A DNA stretch of 64,000 nucleotides from contig CP136897.1 of assembly GCA_034359265.1 (NCBI GenBank), positions 24,794,001 to 24,858,000 of the forward strand, given 5' to 3'. A program made the translations under genes and the position numbers. The notes below the pieces were generated by a model. The model worked only from the letters and a program-made list of their open reading frames with translations. It was not told where the DNA came from and ran no database searches. The DNA is from Canna indica (taxonomy: Eukaryota; Streptophyta; Magnoliopsida; Zingiberales; Cannaceae). This document shows, in pieces, positions 1 to 11,506 of the stretch. Numbering within the stretch: the stretch's first letter is position 1; every line of letters begins with the position of its first letter.

Positions 1-793
1 AACCTTGGAAGATATGCTGAGGGCTTGCATTCTAGACCTAGCAGGCGGTTGGGAGAAACACCTACCATTGATTGAGTTCGCCTACAACAATAGCTATCAC
101 AGTAGCATTAGCATGACTCCCTTCGAGGCCTTGTATGGGCGGCGGTGTAGGTCTCCTGTGGGCTGGTTTGAGACTGGAGAGACTCTCTTAGTAGGCCTTG
201 ACCTGATCGAGGAGGTAGTGAAGAAGGTACAAGTGATAAAGGAAAGGTTATTGGCGGCTCAAAGCCGCCAAAAAATGTATGCCAACAAGAAATCTAGAGA
301 GTTGGAGTTCGCTGGGGGCGACTTGGTGTTCCTGAAAGTTTCCCACATGAAAGGGATAGTCCGGTTTGGGAAGAAAGGGAAATTGAGCCCTAGGTTCATT
401 GGGTCTTTCCCTATTCTCAAGCGGAGGGGTGCGGTGGCTTTTGAGTTGGCTTTGCCTCCTAGCCTAAGCAGAGTCCACCCAGTTTTTCATGTGTTGATGC
501 TCCGGAGATATGTGAGGGATGAGTCCCACGTGATCGAGCCGACTGCGGTTGAGGTGAGCACGCTAGTCTCGTATGAGGAGAGGCCAGTGGAGATACTTGA
601 CCGACAGATCAGGATGTTGAGATCCAAAGCCACTACCTTGGTGAAAGTTAGGTGGGAACATCACACTGGGTAGGAAGCTACCTGGGAAGTAGAGCAAGAC
701 ATGAGGGAACGCTACCCTTCTCTGTTCGAAGGACTGGTAAGTCTGTATGATTCTACAAAATCCGAGGATGAATTTCCCTTAAGGGGGGAAGGT
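1..793 (+). pseudogene. Ty3/gypsy integrase C-terminal part, cut by window edge
   Basis: The open frame 5-673 is the C-terminal third of a chromovirus integrase. It holds the conserved block around FAYNNSYHSS and YGRRCRSP, then the post-core block LSPRFIGSFPIL and RVHPVFHV, then a chromodomain-like tail (PVEILDR...KVRWEHH). A TAG at 671-673 interrupts the tail, and the same frame continues with EATWEVEQDM until just before the LTR. The N-terminal integrase, RT and gag lie outside the window. A purine-rich tract at about 781-792 marks the end of the internal region. It closely resembles the pol end of the element at 4259-14051 but belongs to a different LTR subfamily. Family assignment is certain; Tekay/Del clade is inferred. 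Confidence 0.9.
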
Positions 794-1515
794 TCTAATA
801 CCCGGGGTTTCCTAATATAAAAATTTCGTGGTGCAACCCATCGAGTCGGGAGCTAGCCGGGCTGAGTCGCTAGATCGCCGTGAATAGCATGTATATTAAT
901 TTAAATTATAGCCTAATGTTGGTAATTGGATGGATGAGTATACTGGTTGACTCAAGTTGGGTTGAGATTGGGTGCGCAGGTCGAGTCGGGACTCGATTCG
1001 AGTTAGGTGGAGTCGGATGAGGAGACTTAAGTGAATAGATGGGGGTAATTTAGTCAAGAGATGAGGGGAATAAAACCCCTCACCCAAGCCTCCATGTGGC
1101 TCAAGGAGAGAGCCGCACGCAGCCCAAGGAAGAGGAGGGAGATCGTGATCGGCGTTGAGCTCGCACCGATGCCGGAGAAATTGGAGCTCGTCTTCATCGA
1201 GCCCATCTTTTGATCCAATCGAGGTGAGTGGTTGGGTTGTTTGTAAGGGGAGGCGAGTGGCCGAACCTCGAAGGTTTTGAAATCGAGTTTTACGCGAGTT
1301 TCTTGTCGATCGATATGGTTTTCTCGCAGTTGGGTTTTAAATGATTCATCTAGCTGTGATCTTATTGTTAGATCATAGTTTTTTTGTATTTTATGGGTTG
1401 GCCTAATAGAGGAAAAAGGGGAAAGGTCATGCCGAAATTTTCCCCAATTTCCTCAATCATCTTTTAACTCATGGATCGCTTTATTTTCGTTAAATGATAG
1501 ATCTCTAGATTAATG
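794..1515 (+). repeat. Partial 3' LTR of the window-edge gypsy element
   Basis: The LTR starts right after the polypurine tract (TCTAATACCC, where a related copy has TGTAACACC). Its sequence matches, in reverse orientation, the first part of the solo LTR at 20416-22814, with shared blocks around the gag-leader-like 'ggggaataaaacccctca' and 'gaggcgagtggccg' stretches. Similarity fades near 1500, where a different LTR begins, so the rest of this LTR is missing. The right edge is approximate. Confidence 0.75.
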
Positions 1516-2639
1516 CTTATGTTTGGTTGCCGCAAGCGTGTTCATCCGAAAATCGGAAAATCGAAAGGACATTGATCGACGCGTTTGGGTTTATCGCAAA
1601 AATCTCTAGAAGTTCGACATGTGCACAAAAGATGTCTTGGACGAGTCTAAAGAATAGATGGAAAGCTCTCCAAGTTGACGCACGTTGAAGGCTGGAACCC
1701 GGAAAGGAAGCGCGCAAGAAGAAGGCTGAAAAAATTAAGCTCAATCCAGGTTCGATCGACCGAATGTGGTGAAGAATTAGCAGTAGCCAATTCGACCGAC
1801 CAGTCGATCGATTGAAGTGCACCCAAAAGTGGCAGAATGTCGTAGTCGCTTGGGCGGTCAATCCATCGGTCGACCGACGATAGACCGGCAAGCAATCGGG
1901 CGTCGCCAACTGGCAAAAAAATGCCCGTTGACCAGCCTTGGTGTTTAGGGGGTTATAAATACCCATCCCAAACTCATTCCTAGCCTAATGTTGATGCTTC
2001 CAAGTGTCAAAGAGTGATCTTTAGCATCCTCTAAGCTCCTCATTGATCAAATCCTTCAAATCTAGCTCTTGATCCCTCATCTTTAAGTGTTCTTCATTGG
2101 AGGGTTCATCAAGGGTGCTAGGCTCAAGAAGAAGAGGTGTTCTTTTTGTGATAAGTCCTCTTTACTCTCTTCTTGTGTTTAAAGTGTTTTTGTTTTGTTT
2201 TGAATTAATTTACTTGAGCGTGTAAGAAGACCTGGTGTTAGGTCTTGTGATTGAGTGGTATCCTTGGTGTAGAAGATGTAAAGCCACTTGTGTAAACTAA
2301 GTTAGGAGTAGATCTTAGGAATTGAGGTGGGAAAGATCACTCGGTAGGAAGGCGGGATACTTCTGGGTGTGGAAGTGCCTTCGAGGTGAGTGTAGGGTCT
2401 TTCCGGTATAAAGTCCTCAATTATAAGCTACTCATAATTTAGTGGATTTAGGTGTGAAATCATAAGCACGGTGCTTAGGTAGTGGAGTAGGCATTGGGAC
2501 CGAACCACTATAAATCTTTGTGTTATCATTGATATATTGCTTGTGTTTAAATTATTTTATCATTGCTTCCACATTTAGTCGATAAATTGTATTTTGCCTA
2601 AATTGTAAGAAAATGTTTAAAACCACAATTAGGCAAAAG
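1516..2639 (+). repeat. Truncated SIRE-type copia LTR
   Basis: This matches the solo LTRs at 19998-24425 and 45667-47510 (both on the other strand) and the LTR ending at 62896. Shared landmarks are a GATCGACCGA-rich stretch (about 1750-1890), a TATA box (TATAAATA at 1954-1961), the block TAGTGGAGTAGGCATTGG, and 'gtcgataaattgtattttgcc' near the 3' end. The last roughly 50 bases of the LTR, the terminal CA and the left terminus are missing. At 2640 it abuts a copia integrase frame on the opposite strand, so this is a recombined or deleted fragment. Confidence 0.75.
1954..1961 (+). promoter_or_regulatory. TATA box of SIRE-type LTR
   Basis: TATAAATA lies downstream of a GATCGACCGA-rich stretch. 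The same order (dyad-rich stretch, then TATAAATA) recurs in the LTR at 62221-62228. Confidence 0.55.
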
Positions 2640-3783
2640 TATCATACTTATGTCTCAGCAGGTAGACATATCCATACCATGATCTATCATTTGTGAACGT
2701 GATGAAGTAGGAATACGCACCTCCAGCTTGAGTTGTCATTAGTCTGCAAACATCTATGTGGACCAGCTCTAACAACTCAGTAGCCCTTTCACTACGCCCA
2801 GTGAAGTGGGACTTTGTCATTTTTCTTTTGAGACAAAATTCACAAGTTGGTATCGATTCAAAATCGAACGGGTCAAATAACTCGTCTTTGTACAACTTGT
2901 TAATCTGATTCTCATTAATATGACCCAGTCTCAAGTGCCAAAGATAGGTGAGGTTCAGATTATCTCGTTTCCTCTTGTGTGTTTGTTCGATATGAAAAAC
3001 ATTATCAGTTACATCTAAGACCATCAAACCATTTGAAATGTGCCCAGTTCCATATAATTCATCAGAATGATATATGTGGCAACAATTGTCTTTTAAAGTC
3101 ATTTTATAACCTTGTTCTAGCAACAGAGTAACAGAAATAATGTTCTTTATTAGAACTGGAACGTAATAACAATTGCTAAATTCAATGATTTTGCCTGATG
3201 ACAAATACAAACAATAGATTCCTACGACTAAAGCTACAACTCTTGCGACATTGCGTACCCAAAGGTCATAGTTGCCTCTGTTTAGCATTCTACTTATTCT
3301 CAACCCTTGCAACGAATTGCAAATGTGAGCACCACAACCGGTATCCAATACCCATGTAGTAGAATTTTGTGATGATAAATTTATTTCAATAACAAATGCA
3401 CCTGCGGAGGGGGCTTCAGAAGCCCTCTTCTGCTTTACTTCTATAATATACTCCTTACAGTTGCACTTCTAGTGACCATCTTTACCGCCATGGAAACAGG
3501 TGCCCTTACGAGCCTTCTTCCCTTTCTTCTTGATATCCTTTTTGGGTTCCACATCTTTGTTTTTCGCTTTATTCTTAACAATGGCCATCTTTACCACAAT
3601 GGTTTTTGGGTCTCACTTCCTCGGTAGCCCTTTGGGAAGGGGCATCTAGAGGCCTGTTATCGAGAATATAGGAAAGTCTCTCTTGGATGAGGACAATCCT
3701 TAGGTTCGCAACCAATCAACATAGTTCGGTCCAGTGAGTTTATTTGCATCAAGTAAGCTTCGCAATGACATTGTAGATGACAT
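2640..3783 (-). pseudogene. Ty1/copia gag-protease-integrase remnant
   Basis: Read leftwards from an ATG at 3783. A short gag N-terminus (LLDANKLTGPNYVDWLR, to about 3610) is followed by an apparent gag deletion, then a decayed CCHC knuckle (about 3480, second Cys lost and a TAG inside it), then the protease motif LDTGCGAHIC (about 3340), the GAG-pre-integrase motif WHLRLGHI and the start of the integrase core (HIDV...FITFTNDRSW). The frame ends at 2629-2640, where a truncated SIRE LTR joins, so the rest of integrase, RT and RNase H are gone. It is the pol side of the copia element whose 5' LTR is at 15106-17610. Clade not assigned. Confidence 0.85.
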
Positions 3784-4258
3784 GGCAACAATGAAATGCT
3801 ACAAGGAAAAGTAAAAACAAACATGAGCTACCATTCTACATGCATGATTATTAAGGTCTTTTAATTTCTCATGTCTCCCACTAATTTTCGCGGTTCCCAA
3901 ATGACCCTCCTATTGGGAAGCGGGAAGCCCTTGTTGGTAGACTTCCTTAAGGGAAGATGGAACCCCACTTCTCCTACTCGGGTCTCGAATTTAACCCGAC
4001 AAACCCTAATAGGTCCATGGGTAGGTAACTCTTTACTGATCACATCGTTATGCGACTTCCATCAAGTTTTTGCCTCTAGTGTTACCATGGTCTTGTGTTT
4101 GCACAACAAACCAAGGAGGCCTAGTTGAGTCGAACCCATCGTTTGTTTACCCTAGCGAGAAAACAACCACCCTTGAGTTTGTTCAACAAGATAAGTCACG
4201 TTCAAGTTAGTAGTAGAGATACAAGGGTATGTGCCATATGAGATACAACATGTCTATC
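3784..4258 (-). other. Copia 5' leader, distal half
   Basis: Non-coding DNA between the copia gag start and the inserted gypsy element. It should be continuous with 14057-15090 once the gypsy element and one CTATC copy are removed. Both halves contain a similar motif (CTTGTGTTTGCACAACAAAC and a related copy near 14070). No coding signal is seen. Confidence 0.55.
4254..4258. repeat. Target site duplication CTATC (left)
   Basis: CTATC directly precedes the 5' LTR and is repeated at 14052-14056 directly after the 3' LTR. Confidence 0.85.
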
Positions 4259-6779
4259 TATAAGACCCAAAAAAAAAATCCTATTATAAAAATCTATTTT
4301 GGTGCAGCGCGTCGGACCCGGGGGTAGTCGAGTCGAGCCTCAGGATCACCTCGAGTGAAAAGGTATGACTCAGCTAATGAATCATGAAGTCTATTTGGAT
4401 AATTATCTTTCCTTTTATAAAATCATACCTTAAATTAAGCTAACTCGAGTCATATTATTTGTTGAGTCGGAACCCAAGTTGAGTTCGGGTTTAGTCGAGG
4501 TTTGAGTGCGAGCTAAGTGAGTCAAGAGGCCTCATTTGGAAAGTTAGATGAGGGATTAAAACCCTCATCTTGCAGTCGTGTGGCTCATTCATTTGAGCCG
4601 CACAAGGCAGCAAGGGAGAAAGAGGAGGAGCAAGGAAAAAAAAAGGGGAGGCACTACTCGGATTCTTGGTCGGAGATCTTGCCATTGCCGGAGCCGATCA
4701 CTTCGAGGACGTGGGGATCTTCTTCCTCACTATTTTCTCTTCTTAAAATGGTGAGTGGTTAAGGCTTTAACAGTTTGGGGGAGGCGGGTGGCCGAACCCT
4801 AGATGCTAGGTTGAGTTCTCGCGTTTTCCCAACGATCTATGATTTCAACGATAGGTACTCACTGTTTTATGATGTTCTTGTTAGATCTCGCTATTTTAAC
4901 CATCGATTTGAGTATTTTAGGGGCTGCCGAGTCATGGGAAAAGGGGAAAGGTCATGCTGAAATTTTCCCTGATTCCCTTGACGGCAAGAAGGCCCTTAGA
5001 TGCCCTATACCACTGTTTTGATTCAATCCTTTGAACTCCTTGCGTAGCATGAAACATGTCCCCCTCTAAAGCCCCTTGAAGTGGCTGAATGAACCCTAAG
5101 ATTCATGAAGAGGGTCGGCCAAAGGGTGAGGGGAAGGGTAAGTTGATCTTTGGTATTTAAGAAGTAAGTGGAATTGAAGAGACAAAGTATAGTTAAAGTC
5201 TCTTCCATCTTTCCCTACCCCAAGGACCTTGGCCGAGCAAGGTTTCCCTTGTTCATGGTTCGGCCAAGGTTGGGGAGAGGAGGAGAGATTTGCCTTAGAT
5301 GGAAAGTTCATGATCTTAGGGATCACATAAGGATATGACAATACTTAGGAAGAACACCAAACTTGGCAAGTAGCTTAATTGATTTTAATTGTAGAAATGC
5401 TAGATTGTATCCATACTTAGCATTTGATCCTTAAACTTGGATGTTGACAATGTTACCATGTTATTTAAATTATTACTACCTTGCCATGCTAGATAGTTGC
5501 TCCTTATTGTACGACTATTCCTAAGGTAGTATAAAAATTGTTAGGTATGTGCATTATGATTAAATATGGTGAATGATGTAATATTTGAGCATTTTTCTTT
5601 CCATTATACATGCTGCCCTAAATGTCCTTGGATGGTATTCCAAGGATGACTCATGGAAATTCTCACCTAAGAAAAGTAAAAAAAAAAGCTAGGTAACATG
5701 TAAGGTGTCACTAGATGTTCATAGCACATTTATGGAAACCTAGATATGAGATTATCACACTTCTATGACTGCTTGTACATCTTGGAAACTTAGAGATTGT
5801 AGGTGCACATATACTAATAGGAGCGGCATGAATTGTTGACTCGGTAGCCGGACATGGCTAGATACGGGCAAAGGCCCGAAGTGTATATATATATATATAT
5901 GGAAACCCTAGGATTTTGATTGTGTAATGTGCTTGTGATGGTCCGCCGAGGAGCGAGGAGGTTGGAAATAACCCATGCTCAGCTCGGCCAGTTGGGTCTA
6001 GAGGTGCGCCAGCGGGCCCGCTAGGTGCAAGACCCCAATTGGGTGGGACTAGCTATCCTTACCCCAGACGGTGTCCAGAGACTAGTTGCCATCCTAGTCG
6101 ATGGCCCGGGATTGTTTGCTTGCATCTTGAGATGATACTACCTGATATGGTAGGGACGGCTGTAGCTGGGATATATTGCTATCAGTAGGCCCAAGGGTCG
6201 GATTCCAGAGGCTTGATAAGCCAAGGTGGCAGATTATCATGTACAGTTGGTACTGATGGATCCGTTGAGGGTCTGTAATTGTATTAGAAACACACTCTAC
6301 CTCCTTGTACATTCCTCTATTGTCTTGTATGATATATATGCAGGTTTGAGGATTATGTGGAGGTTCATTTGAGCCACTCACTGGGTCCCAATTGGACTCA
6401 CAGTTTATATTTTATCTTGCAGAGCATGAGCAGTAGCTTGGTGTCGGCATGGTGCAGCTGGAGGGCGGAGGCGGTGCCATATCTCGTAGCGACGTCCGTG
6501 AGTCTTAGACTAGTCCTAGTTATGTTGGTTTTATTTCTGCACTGACGGTTATCTTTGAAAAGAATTGTAAAACTTGATATTTAACCATTTGGATTTGATG
6601 TTGATGTTTCTTCTTGTTTTGAAAAACTTATATATATTGTGACTTGCAAACTTTTTATAAAGTATGTTAAGTTTCTTTCAGTCGATATGTTTTGGTTTCT
6701 TGATGTCAGTGTAGATAGTAGGCTAAAGGGCAGGACGTGGGCCCTGGCCGGTCACACTACCCTCAGTCGGAGTGTGACA
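4259..6779 (+). repeat. 5' LTR of the Tekay-like gypsy element
   Basis: 2521 bases, starts TATAAGACCC (3' copy: TGTAAGACCC) and ends GTGTGACA. It lacks about 21 bases present in the 3' LTR near 12713-12733 and has a shorter TA microsatellite near 5883. It contains several short open frames that are not conserved as proteins. Confidence 0.93.
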
Positions 6780-6783
6780 AAGT

Positions 6784-6796
6784 TGGTATCAGAGCA
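6784..6796 (+). other. Primer binding site, tRNA-iMet type
   Basis: TGGTATCAGAGCA lies four bases after the 5' LTR. It is complementary to the 3' end of plant initiator methionine tRNA, the usual minus-strand primer of chromoviruses. Confidence 0.92.
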
Positions 6797-6995
6797 CTAG
6801 GTTAGGTCTTGTCTATGACTCATTGTTGGGTACCGTATGAGGCATATGCTAGCGTGCCGACTTACGGTATAGTTATGCTATGAGATTGGGCGACCACTCC
6901 TGCACTCAGCACACCATGCGATTAGTAGTTTAAAGAGCTTGTGTTAATAATTTCTTATATGTCATACACTTTCCTTTCTTCCTTGTGATAGTGAA

Positions 6996-8174
6996 ATGGA
7001 TGCTCGAAATGCTGCTTTGAGCGGCAGTGGCAGTAACTCGACGAAAAGTCGAGGCCGGGGGCGAGGCCGAGGCCGGACCCAAGGCAGAGATAGAGAACTG
7101 TCTGAAGCGCAGGGACAAGAGTCAACGGTTGATCTACTGCAGGCTTAGGTGAACCAATTGACTGAGGCGCTCCATAAGGAGCAGGAACTGAGACAGCAGT
7201 TGCAGCAGGAGATGCAGCAGCAGTCCCAGCAGCCACCGCCACAACCAGTGCCCGTGGTTTCAGTGGTACCAGAAGTGGCGGAGGTGGTAGCACCAGTGGT
7301 CAGAACCCCAACTTATGCAAATTTTATCACCCTGAAGCCACCAGAGTTCACTGGGACAGATCGTCAGGTGGAAGTGATGGAATTTCTGGGGGATTGCTAT
7401 GAGCTATGCATGGAATTGGGATGTTCATCAGAGGTAGTTGCTCGTATGGTCGGTCATCAGATGAGGGGACCGGCAAAGGTCTGGCTGCAAACTTGGAAGT
7501 CCCGCAGGGTAGCTGGCGCACCACCTCCCACATGGGAGGAATTTCGGGCGGCTGTGGAAGAGCAGTACTTACCCATGAGTGTCTGTGACAAGCGCGCCCA
7601 TGATTTTGAGATGTTGCGCCAAGCTGGAGGCAGGACAGTGCCGGAGTATGAGATGGAGTTTAATCGTCTCTCCAAGTACCATCCCACCCTAGTGGCATCT
7701 GAGACCGCTAGGGTCAAGAGGTTCGTGGCATGATTGAGGCCACAAATTGGCAGGCTTATTCATTTCACCGAGGAATCTACACTGGCTCGGGTAGTGGACG
7801 AAGCCCTGCGGAAAGAAGCTTTGGTGTCGTTCGAGAGAAATGACGGGCCAGCTAAGAAGAAGTTCCGGTCACAAGGTTCTGGTAGTCGAAATTGGCACTC
7901 TGAGGGGGCAATGCCCACAGCAGATCAGCAGCAAAGTCGGGGGAAGAATGGCCATCGGGGCCGTGGGGGCCAAGGGACCGGGTCAGTGAGGCTGGCAGTG
8001 TCAGGAGGTGGTTCTCAGATATCTGAGGTGCCGCAGTGTGGCAGCTGCAGTCGGAGGCACTGGGGGTCCTGCCTTAACCGCACTAATGCTTGGTTCAAGT
8101 GCGGCCGGGTCGGTCATTTCAAGAAGGGCTGCCCTGAGGGAACTGGTCAGAAGCCTGAGCAGTCAAGTGGGTAA
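6996..8174 (+). pseudogene. Tekay-like gag
   Basis: Starts MDARNAALSG at the first ATG after the leader. The order is an Arg/Gly-rich N-terminus, a Gln-rich stretch, the retrotransposon gag (capsid) domain (ITLKPPEFTG...VWLQTWK...FRAAVEEQYLP, about 7320-7700), and a nucleocapsid knuckle near 8095-8130. TAG at 7146 and TGA at 7731 interrupt it. The first Cys of the CCHC knuckle reads Trp ([14 protein letters not shown]), so zinc binding should be lost. The frame closes at 8172-8174 and pol continues one frame over. Gag would package the RNA; this copy cannot make it. Confidence 0.92.
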
Positions 8175-11100
8175 AGCACCTATGTCAGCAGGGTTAGTAG
8201 CACCGAGAGGGCAGACTCAGAATAGGGGGCCGCAGACTAGTCATTCAGAGAGGCCGTCTGCGTGGGTCTATGCTATGAACCATGATGGGGCAGAGGCTTC
8301 CAAAGCAGTGGTAACAGGTACTATTTTAGTATGTTCGTCCGTTGCATTTGTATTATTTGATCCGGGTGCCACGTACTCATTTGTGTCTACCATGTTTGCT
8401 ACAAATCTGCCAATGGCACCCTCTATGCTTGATGGGCCATTCATGGTATCAACACCTACGGGCGATGCAATTTTAACAACCTCAATTTATCAAGGGTGTG
8501 CAGTGCTCATATGCGGCCATGTGCTGAGTGCGGACTTGACACTCCTACCCACTCTTGAGCTTGATGTCATCCTTGGCATGGACTGGCTGGCGGAGCATTT
8601 TGCAATGCTAGACTGTAGAGCCAAAGCAGTGATGTTTAATAAGCCTGGGCTACCACAGTTCATCTTCCAAGGGGAGGGAGGTAGCAAGCCGATAGGGGTC
8701 ATCTCAGCCCTAAAGGCTTGCAAATTTCTTAGAGGTCATTGCCAATCTTTCCTGGCCTTTGTAGTTGTGGTCGAGGAGGAAAGGGGTGAAGCAAAGCTTG
8801 TCAGTGGAACCCCCGTGGTCTGTGAATTCCCTGATGTGTTTCCTGAGGAGTTGCCAGGGTTGCCGCCCATAAGGGAGGTCGATTTTTGCATTGATCTGCA
8901 GCCTGGGGTGAAACCAATTTCCATTCCCCCTTATAGGATGGCACCGGCCGAACTTAGAGAGCTAAAGCTGCAATTGCAGGAAATGCTAGACCTGGGGTTC
9001 ATCCAGCCGAGTGTGTCACCCTGGGGTGCCCCGGTTCTCTTCTTGAAGAAGAAGGATGAGTCGATGCGCATGTGCATTAATTATAGGCAGCTGAACAAGG
9101 TGACTGTTAAGAACCGCTACCCACTACCAAGAATAAACGATTTGTTTGACCAGCTGCAGGGGGCTCAAGGGTTCTCAAAGATAGATCTGAGGTCTGGATA
9201 CCATCAGTTGAGAATCCGAGACTGCGATATGCCAAAGACGGCCTTTAGGACTCGCTATGGTCACTATGAATTCCTAGTGATGTCCTTTGGCCTAACCAAT
9301 GCACCTGCCTTCACGGACCTAATGAACAAGGTATTTAAGTAGTACTTGGACAGCTTTGTGATCGTCTTCATTGATGACATTTTGGTTTACTCCAAGAGTG
9401 AGGAAGAGCACTCTAAGCACCTAAGAATGGTCCTAGAAACCCTCAGAGAGCACCGCTTGTTTGCCAAATTTTCCAAGTGTGAATTTTGGTTGGAAAGTGT
9501 AGGGTTCTTGGGCCATATAGTGTCCAAGGAAGGAATAAGGGTAGATCCCGCCAAGATTGAAGTGGTTCAGAACTGGAAGCGGCCGACTAGTGTGATCGAG
9601 GTCCGCAGTTTTCTTGGGTTGGCTGACTATTACCGAAAGTTTGTGGAGAATTTCTCCAGAATTGCATCCCCTCTATCTCGGTTGACCCAGAAGAAGGTCA
9701 GATTCGTTTGGGATGACAAATGCGAGGCGAGCTTTCAAAATCTCAAGGCATGTTTGACATCTGCACCCGTGTTGATTGTACCTTCCGGCTCAAGAGGGTT
9801 TGTGGTTTTTTGTGATGCCTCTCGGGCTGGTCTGGGCTGCATCTTGATGTAGTATGGCAGAGTGATTGCTTATGTATCTCGCCAGTTGAAAGTTCATGAG
9901 AAGAACTATCCGACGCATGACCTAGAACTAGCGGCAGTGGTCTTTGCACTGAAGCTTTGGAGGCACTACTTATACGGGGAGACTAGCGAAATCAACACAG
10001 ATCACAAGAGTCTCCAGTATTTGCTTACCCAAAAGGAGTTGAACCTCAGGCAGAGGAGGTGGCTGGAGCTCCTAAAGGACTATGATTGCACCATTATGTA
10101 TCATCCGGGGGAAAGCAAATATGGTAGTAGATGCGCTGAGCAGAAAATCCATGGGCAGTTTGGCCCATTTGGAAGCTAAGCGGAGGCCTCTAGCTCGAGA
10201 GTTGGCTTTATGCTTAGATGGGGGTGCAACCTTATCAGTGTCAGCTTCAGGTGCCCTGATGGCCCATCTGCGGGTACAGTCCATGCTGGTGTAATTGCTG
10301 CGTGCGGCGCAGGGGGAAGATGCCTTTTGTGCAATGACCAAGGACCTGGTACAAGGAGGTGATGCAGAGAACAGTTTCATATTGGACTCAGAAGGTGTGC
10401 TGAGGTTCAGAGACCGGATAGTAGTACCATACATGACTGAGGTGCGGATGCAAGTACTGGAACTGGGTCATCATTCTACTTACACGATGCATCCAGAGGC
10501 CACCAAGATGTACCGGGACTTAAGGCAGCATTACTGGTGGAAGGGCATGAAAAGAGAGGTGGCAGAATTTGTTTCTAAATGTCTAGTATGTCAGCAGGTG
10601 AAAGCCAAACACCTTAAGCCCGCGGGGCTCCTACAAAATCTCGAAGTGCCCGAGTGGAAGTGGGAGAAAATCACCATGGATCTAGTGACTGGATTGCCTA
10701 AGTCAAAAGATGGTTTTGATTCCATTTGGGTGGTGGTGGACCAGTTAACTAAGACCGCACACTTTATACCAGTGAAAACTACTTTCTCTGTGGAGCAGTA
10801 TGCCCGACTATTTTTGGATATGATTGTGGCATATCATGGTACCCCGGTGATGATTATATCCGACCGCGATACCGAGTTCACAGCCCAATTTTAGCAGTCC
10901 TTCCAGGAAGCGTTGGGTACTCAGGTGCGTTTCAGTACAGCCTTCCATCCACAGACTGACGGGCGGTCAGAGAGGACCATCCAAAAAATGTATGCCGACA
11001 GAAAGGCCAGGGAATTGGAATTTGCAGAGGGTGACTTAGTATTCCTGAAGGTCTCTCCTATGAAAGGGGTGGTCCGGTTTGGGAAGAAGGGGAAATTGAG

Positions 11101-11500
11101 CCCTAGATACATTGGGCCTTTTCCCGTTCTCAAGCGGAGGGGCGAAGTGGCCTATGAGCTGGCATTGCCTCCTAGCCTGAGCAGAGTGCACCCAGTCTTC
11201 CATGTATCCATGTTGCGGAAGTATGTAAAGGATGATTCACATGTGATGGAGCCCTCTTCTATCGAGGTAGATTCAGCCATCGCATTTGAGGAGAGGCCGG
11301 TGGAGATTCTTGACCACCAGACCAGGAATCTAAGGTCCAAAGAAATCTCCCTTATAAAGGTCAGATGGGAGCACCATTCCGGGCAAGAGGCCACATGGGA
11401 GGTAGAGCAGGACATGAGAGAGTGCTACCCTTCCTTGTTCGAGGAGTCGGTAAGTCCTTGTTATTTAAGTAAATTCGAGGATGAAATTCTCGTAAGGGGG
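8175..11500 (+). pseudogene. Tekay-like pol: protease, RT, RNase H, integrase
   Basis: Domain order is typical of Ty3/gypsy: protease (DPGATYSF at about 8359), reverse transcriptase (INYRQLNK about 9075; catalytic FIDD at about 9367), RNase H (DASRAGLG about 9813; TDHKSLQYL about 9998), integrase HHCC zinc region (about 10468-10600), DDE core (MDLVTGLP about 10680, SDRDTEF about 10858, catalytic Glu in GRSERT about 10965) and a chromodomain-like tail. Stops occur at 9340, 9850, 10292 and 10892 and a frameshift near 10120. After SERTIQ the protein jumps to KMYADRK: about 90 codons of the integrase present in the copy at 1-270 are missing. The last frame reads on through the polypurine tract into the LTR. 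Confidence 0.93.
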
Positions 11501-11505
11501 GAAGG
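11494..11505 (+). other. Polypurine tract
   Basis: AAGGGGGGAAGG directly upstream of the 3' LTR, the plus-strand primer site. The same motif lies before the LTR at 794. Confidence 0.85.
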
Positions 11506-11506
11506 T

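Noticed and set aside
6784..6796. Possible tRNA gene fragments at the GGTATCAGAGC motifs
   Set aside because: They are short, lie next to LTR ends and match only the complement of a tRNA 3' end, so they are primer binding sites.
8350..8385. DPG instead of DSG/DTG in the gypsy protease as an inactivating change
   Set aside because: The DPGATxSF form appears to be common in plant chromoviruses, so it is not safe to call it a lesion.
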